Shown piece by piece: positions 61,234-64,000 of a stretch of 64,000 nucleotides of DNA. The number at the start of each line of letters is the position of its first letter. Position 1 is the stretch's first letter. Source of the stretch: JAVKFY01 sp040223615. Lineage in GTDB: Bacteria > Pseudomonadota > Alphaproteobacteria > GCA-2731375. The translations under genes were made by a program, and so were the position numbers. Under the pieces are notes generated by a model. The model worked only from the letters and a program-made list of their open reading frames with translations. It did not search any database and was not told the origin of the DNA. The DNA is taken from NCBI GenBank assembly GCA_040223615.1, contig JAVKFY010000072.1, forward strand, positions 26,439 to 90,438, in the 5' to 3' direction.

Positions 61234-62004
61234 ATGGGCAAGGTGCTGGTCGAGCGCGCCGGACCGGTCACCACGGTGATCATCAACCGGCCGGAACGGC
61301 GCAATGCCGTCGATGCCAACACCGCCACCGCCCTGGACGAGGCTTTCCGCGCCTTTGACGAGGACAACGGCCAGTCGGTGGCGGTATTGACCGGCGCCGG
61401 CGGCTACTTCTGCGCCGGCTACGACCTGAAATCGGTCTCGGAGCGCGGCACTGTTGGCGCCAACCCCGGCGGCCGCGGTCCGATGGGGCCGTCGCGCGCG
61501 CTGCTGTCCAAGCCGGTGATCGCCGCGGTGGAGGGCTACGCGGTGGCCGGTGGGCTGGAACTGGCGCTGTGGTGCGACCTGCGTGTCGCCGCGGCGGGCG
61601 CGGCGTTCGGCGTGTTCTGCCGCCGCTGGGGCGTGCCGCTGATCGACGGCGGCACGGTGCGGCTGCCGCGCGTGATCGGCCACGGCCGGGCGCTGGATAT
61701 GATCCTCACCGGCCGCGAGGTCAGCGCCGAGGAAGCGCTGGCCTTCGGGCTGGCCAACCGCGTCGTGCCGGCGGGCGAGGCCCGTGCGGCGGCCGAAGCC
61801 CTGGCCGAATCGCTGGCCCGTTTCCCGCAATTGTGCATGCGCGCCGACCGGCTGTCGGCGCACCGGCAGTGGGACCTCGATCTTGACGCTGCCCTGCGCA
61901 ACGAGGCCGAGGGCGGCGAGGCACCGCTGCGCGCCGAGGCCCGCGAGGGCGCGACCCGCTTCGCCGGTGGCCACGGCCGCGGTGGGCGTTTCGATGATGC
62001 CTGA
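61234..62004 (+). CDS. Enoyl-CoA hydratase/isomerase family protein
   Basis: The 256-aa crotonase-fold protein has VTTVIINRPERRNAVD (about 11-26), the first oxyanion-hole loop GYFCAGYDLKSV (about 57-68) and VEGYAVAGGLELALWCDLRVA (about 101-121), with GGLELAL as the second. The ATG is coupled to the lyase gene. The catalytic Glu of true hydratases at the RWGVPLIDGG position is not clear, so an isomerase or other reaction is possible. Confidence 0.93.
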   Translation: MGKVLVERAGPVTTVIINRPERRNAVDANTATALDEAFRAFDEDNGQSVAVLTGAGGYFCAGYDLKSVSERGTVGANPGGRGPMGPSRALLSKPVIAAVEGYAVAGGLELALWCDLRVAAAGAAFGVFCRRWGVPLIDGGTVRLPRVIGHGRALDMILTGREVSAEEALAFGLANRVVPAGEARAAAEALAESLARFPQLCMRADRLSAHRQWDLDLDAALRNEAEGGEAPLRAEAREGATRFAGGHGRGGRFDDA

Positions 62005-62316
62005 ACGATTTCCGTGCAGGTGTTGCGAGTTTGCGCGAGGACTCTAAACCTAGCGCGCGAATACTTATCCACACACCAGATTTACGTAAGTCGGCAAGAC
62101 GATAGTTGTCGCTTGACGTCGTACTTGTGTCATTTCGAGTCGCTGGTCCCGGTTTGATTCAACGACGACTCGAAGCGATTCCGTTTTGTTCCGGTGTTAA
62201 GACTTTTTTAACCATCTTCTACTCAGCTAGACTCGTATAACGATCAGGGAATTCCGGCAGGAATCGCGATACGTGTGCCGGATTTCAAGGGCTGCGAAGA
62301 AGAAGGGGATGCACCT
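62005..62316 (+). promoter_or_regulatory. Cell-cycle-type promoter region: DnaA box, CtrA box and seven GANTC sites
   Basis: This 312-base AT-rich gap upstream of the GNAT-like gene holds a perfect DnaA box TTATCCACA (62065-62073). It holds a perfect CtrA site TTAA-N7-TTAAC (62197-62212). Seven GANTC methylation sites are at 62040, 62137, 62156, 62167, 62177, 62230 and 62261; 62156, 62167 and 62177 lie about one helical turn apart. These elements are established cell-cycle signals in alphaproteobacteria. Confidence 0.75.
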
Positions 62317-63087
62317 ATGCCGACTGCGCCTGCCGATGATTTTGCCGATCCTCGCAAGCTGGTCCGAGCCTATCTCGCACGATTGGAGCGCGACGGATTC
62401 TACGTCACCGTCAGTTCCGACATGAACGCCTGGGTGTCGATGATGGAGGCCGCGCCGGCGATCCGGGTGGTGAACCCGACCTTCGATCCGGCGCACAGCC
62501 AGCTCGACGCCTCGAACAGCTTCTGGGTCCGCGTCACCGACATGGCCGACAATCCGGTGGCCTGCATCGCCAACCGGCTGTTCGACACCGACGACTATCT
62601 CGGCCTGATCCGCAACTGGCGGCTATGGTACGACCGCGGCCTGAAGGAGGTGCGGCCGCTCAATATCGTGCTGCCCGACACGGTCCCGTTCGTCGCCGGC
62701 CGCATCGGCCACCACGGCGGCCTGTGGGTGCATCCTGGTCATCGCAAGCGCGGCCTGAGTTTCGTGCTGCCGCGGCTGACGCGGGCGCTGTCGCTGGCGA
62801 ATTTCCGGCCCGACTGGCATTGCGGCATGGTGTTCGGCGACCTCGGCGACAGCGGCCTGCCGAAGTGGGGCTACGGGTACACGAACATGGAACTGTGCAT
62901 CGACGGCTACTTCCCGGTCACCGGCCGGGACGAGCGGGTCTACATGACCTACATCAGCCGCGCCGACATGCTAGATCAGACGCGGGGGGATCTCGATCTT
63001 CTGGAACTTCACCCCGATCAACAGCTTGTCGATGTTGTAGCCGTTGCTGGCCAGCGGCAGGACCAGCCGCGTGTAGCCACGGGTTGA
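62317..63087 (+). CDS. GNAT-like acetyltransferase domain protein
   Basis: The 256-aa protein has a GNAT-like core in GGLWVHPGHRKRGLSFVLPRLTRALSLANF (about 133-162), where HRKRGLS fits the acetyl-CoA pyrophosphate loop, followed by GYGYTNMELCIDGYFPV. A catalytic residue cannot be assigned. The ATG at 62317 has AGGGG upstream. The reading frame runs 117 bases into the opposite-strand PAS_5 gene, and the last ~35 residues (DLDLLELHPDQQLVDVVAVAG) look like antisense of that gene. The real protein may therefore end earlier. Confidence 0.65.
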   Translation: MPTAPADDFADPRKLVRAYLARLERDGFYVTVSSDMNAWVSMMEAAPAIRVVNPTFDPAHSQLDASNSFWVRVTDMADNPVACIANRLFDTDDYLGLIRNWRLWYDRGLKEVRPLNIVLPDTVPFVAGRIGHHGGLWVHPGHRKRGLSFVLPRLTRALSLANFRPDWHCGMVFGDLGDSGLPKWGYGYTNMELCIDGYFPVTGRDERVYMTYISRADMLDQTRGDLDLLELHPDQQLVDVVAVAGQRQDQPRVATG

Positions 63088-63528
63088 GTTGTTCATGAAG
63101 GCGCCGACATGCTGGTAACGCGGCGTGCCGGTGTACTTCACCGTGAGATAGTCTTCCTGTAGCGCGGTGGAGTAAATTTCGACCGGATAGTCGCCGATGC
63201 GCAGGCCGGTGTAGTTCTTGCCGTTGTCCAGGGTCATCTTCGACCCGTACAGCCGGAAGAAGAAGTGCGCCGGATTGTCCGGCGACACGTCGAGAATGTG
63301 CACCGTTCCGATCATGCTCAGCTTGGCGAGATCGACCGGGTCGATGTCGTCCTTGCTGGGGATGCGGTCGCTGTGGTGGCGTGACAGCCAATAGTCGTAC
63401 AGGCCGTTCAACCGACCGTCTTCGAGATCGCGCAGATCTTCCAGGCCGTAGTAGTACCGGACCAGGACGTCGCTTCCCTGGCGTCCTTGGTCGGTATGCC
63501 TGATGCGCATTGGCACGACAGAACCCAT
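62971..63528 (-). CDS. PAS_5-domain protein
   Basis: The 185-aa protein matches the PAS_5/DUF type: LNGLYDYWLSRHHSDRIPSKDDIDPVDLAKLSMIGTVHILDVSPDNPAHFFFRLYGSKM (about 40-98) and TGLRIGDYPVEIY (about 106-118), then LVLPLASNGYNIDKLLIGVKF (about 155-175). Such single-domain proteins are abundant in Rhodospirillales; function is mostly unknown, with proposed sensing or signalling roles. The start could be 63528 or the in-frame ATG at 63510. The gene lies behind a very dense GANTC array. Confidence 0.87.
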   Translation of the reverse strand: MGSVVPMRIRHTDQGRQGSDVLVRYYYGLEDLRDLEDGRLNGLYDYWLSRHHSDRIPSKDDIDPVDLAKLSMIGTVHILDVSPDNPAHFFFRLYGSKMTLDNGKNYTGLRIGDYPVEIYSTALQEDYLTVKYTGTPRYQHVGAFMNNSTRGYTRLVLPLASNGYNIDKLLIGVKFQKIEIPPRLI

Positions 63529-63579
63529 TAGCCCAACCTACCCAAGTGGCTCCCCCAGGGGGCCTAAGATAAAGCCTTT

Positions 63580-63691
63580 GATTCCAGGAATCTAGTTTGT
63601 AATGACTCTTTACCCTATCAGGTTTGATTTTCAGACTCTGTGGATTCGGGCGCTGAGTCTGAAACGAGTCTTTTGATTCCGTGAACGAGTC
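63580..63691. promoter_or_regulatory. Dense GANTC (CcrM) array upstream of the PAS_5 gene
   Basis: Nine GANTC sites fill 112 bases, at 63580, 63588, 63604, 63634, 63643, 63655, 63666, 63675 and 63687. The last six are 9-12 bases apart, about one helical turn. Two more sites lie at 63789 and 63825. This lies within 170 bases upstream of the PAS_5 start, so methylation of this region could change promoter activity. Confidence 0.7.
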
Positions 63692-63864
63692 CTTTCCACA
63701 ACGCTAATCTAGTCCTAACACGGCGGTTCTGAACAAAGCGTTACTCTGCCGCGCGGCCGCTTGCGCCCGGGTGCCAAAGCCATGAAATGACTCGCGGTTT
63801 CGCCGTCACGGCCGGCGCGATAAAGACTCGGGCCGCGCCGGGCCGGCCGATGATCGGAAGACTA
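63692..63864. other. Spacer between the GANTC array and the insertion sequence
   Basis: No gene is evident here. The stretch holds two further GANTC sites (63789 and 63825) and becomes GC-rich before the insertion sequence boundary. Confidence 0.4.
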
Positions 63865-64000
63865 GATGTTTAGTCCCGGAGTGTGATGGTGCGATGATGT
63901 GCCATCACCTTCGGGAGGAGCTATGGGACAGGTACTTCACGGCAGCGCCACGACGACGCACGCCATCCGAGCAGCGATACAGCGATCGCAGGCTTCGATC
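63865..64000 (+). mobile_element. Left end of an IS481-type insertion sequence (truncated by window)
   Basis: From about 63865 the sequence changes to TGTTTAGTCCCGGAGTGTGATGG, an IS terminus-like end. It includes the inverted repeat GTGATGG-N12-CCATCAC. A transposase start follows at 63923 with GGGAGGAG before it. The precise left boundary and any target duplication cannot be fixed because the right end is outside the window. Confidence 0.7.
63923..64000 (+). CDS. IS481-family transposase, N-terminus (3' end outside window)
   Basis: The 26 visible residues begin MGQVLHGSATTTHAIRAA and continue IQRSQASI. This is the conserved opening of IS481-family transposases (MGQVLHGSARTTEAVRRAIQ), which leads into a helix-turn-helix and a DDE catalytic domain beyond the window. 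The ribosome site GGGAGGAG lies about four bases upstream. Confidence 0.85.
   Translation, partial: MGQVLHGSATTTHAIRAAIQRSQASI

Noticed and set aside
62005..62316. Possible origin of replication
   Set aside because: Only one DnaA box; the CtrA and GANTC sites fit a cell-cycle promoter.

Overview
The window is GC-rich, densely packed bacterial chromosome and looks alphaproteobacterial, most likely a Rhodospirillales-type lineage. Three things point there. First, the left edge carries the block ubiE-coaBC-dut followed by moeB. Second, DUF/PAS_5, TAXI-TRAP, LivKHMGF, COG5553 cupin and 'GHNQGPPLD' proteins are present. Third, some intergenic regions are crowded with GANTC (CcrM methylation) sites, and one holds a perfect CtrA box (TTAA-N7-TTAAC). 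No rRNA, tRNA or CRISPR array was recognised.

Layout. 1-6.2 kb: housekeeping genes (ubiE, a FecR-cyclophilin fusion, coaBC, dut, an Rrf2 regulator, cysK, moeB); ubiB, the usual neighbour, is absent. 6.2-15.4 kb: surface-polysaccharide genes (exporter-type ABC protein, glycosyltransferases, Stf0-like sulfotransferase, methyltransferase), with a visibly AT-richer core at 9.6-11.7 kb. 15.4-22 kb: two tiny coupled peptides, an AraC regulator, an MFS transporter and a 1281-aa TpsA-like secreted beta-helix protein. 22-27.9 kb: TAXI-type TRAP transporter, luciferase-like oxidoreductase, CDF metal exporter and FNT channel. 28-32.6 kb: ABC/FtsX/HlyD export system. 32.8-37.9 kb: complete Liv branched-chain amino-acid-type ABC transporter with a tandem micro-ORF duplication between livM and livG. 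38-40.2 kb: a two-gene unit of CYTH-CHAD protein plus orphan ParA-type ATPase, behind a promoter with a perfect DnaA box. 40.2-51.6 kb: catabolic genes (flavin monooxygenase, GST, GFA protein, acyl-CoA ligase, Rieske oxygenase, two Zn dehydrogenases, cupin dioxygenase, Gfo/Idh/MocA). 51.6-62 kb: ComM/YifB ATPase, two PEP-mutase/isocitrate-lyase family enzymes, HpcH aldolase, enoyl-CoA hydratase, HxlR and ArsR regulators with clear operators, transporters. 62-64 kb: two convergent genes (GNAT-like and PAS_5), each behind a GANTC-rich promoter, then the start of an IS481-type transposase cut by the window end.

Most notable: (a) the CYTH-CHAD/ParA pair, which could be a polyphosphate-granule positioning system; (b) the livM-livG array of overlapping ATGA micro-ORFs; (c) dense, helically phased GANTC arrays near the right end, together with a CtrA box and a DnaA box; (d) five GACTC sites, four of them exactly 12 bp apart, written with a run of ACT codons inside a carboxymuconolactone-decarboxylase gene; (e) coupled 18-aa and 55-aa peptides at 15.4-15.6 kb. 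All functional assignments are by recognition of sequence motifs without database search.
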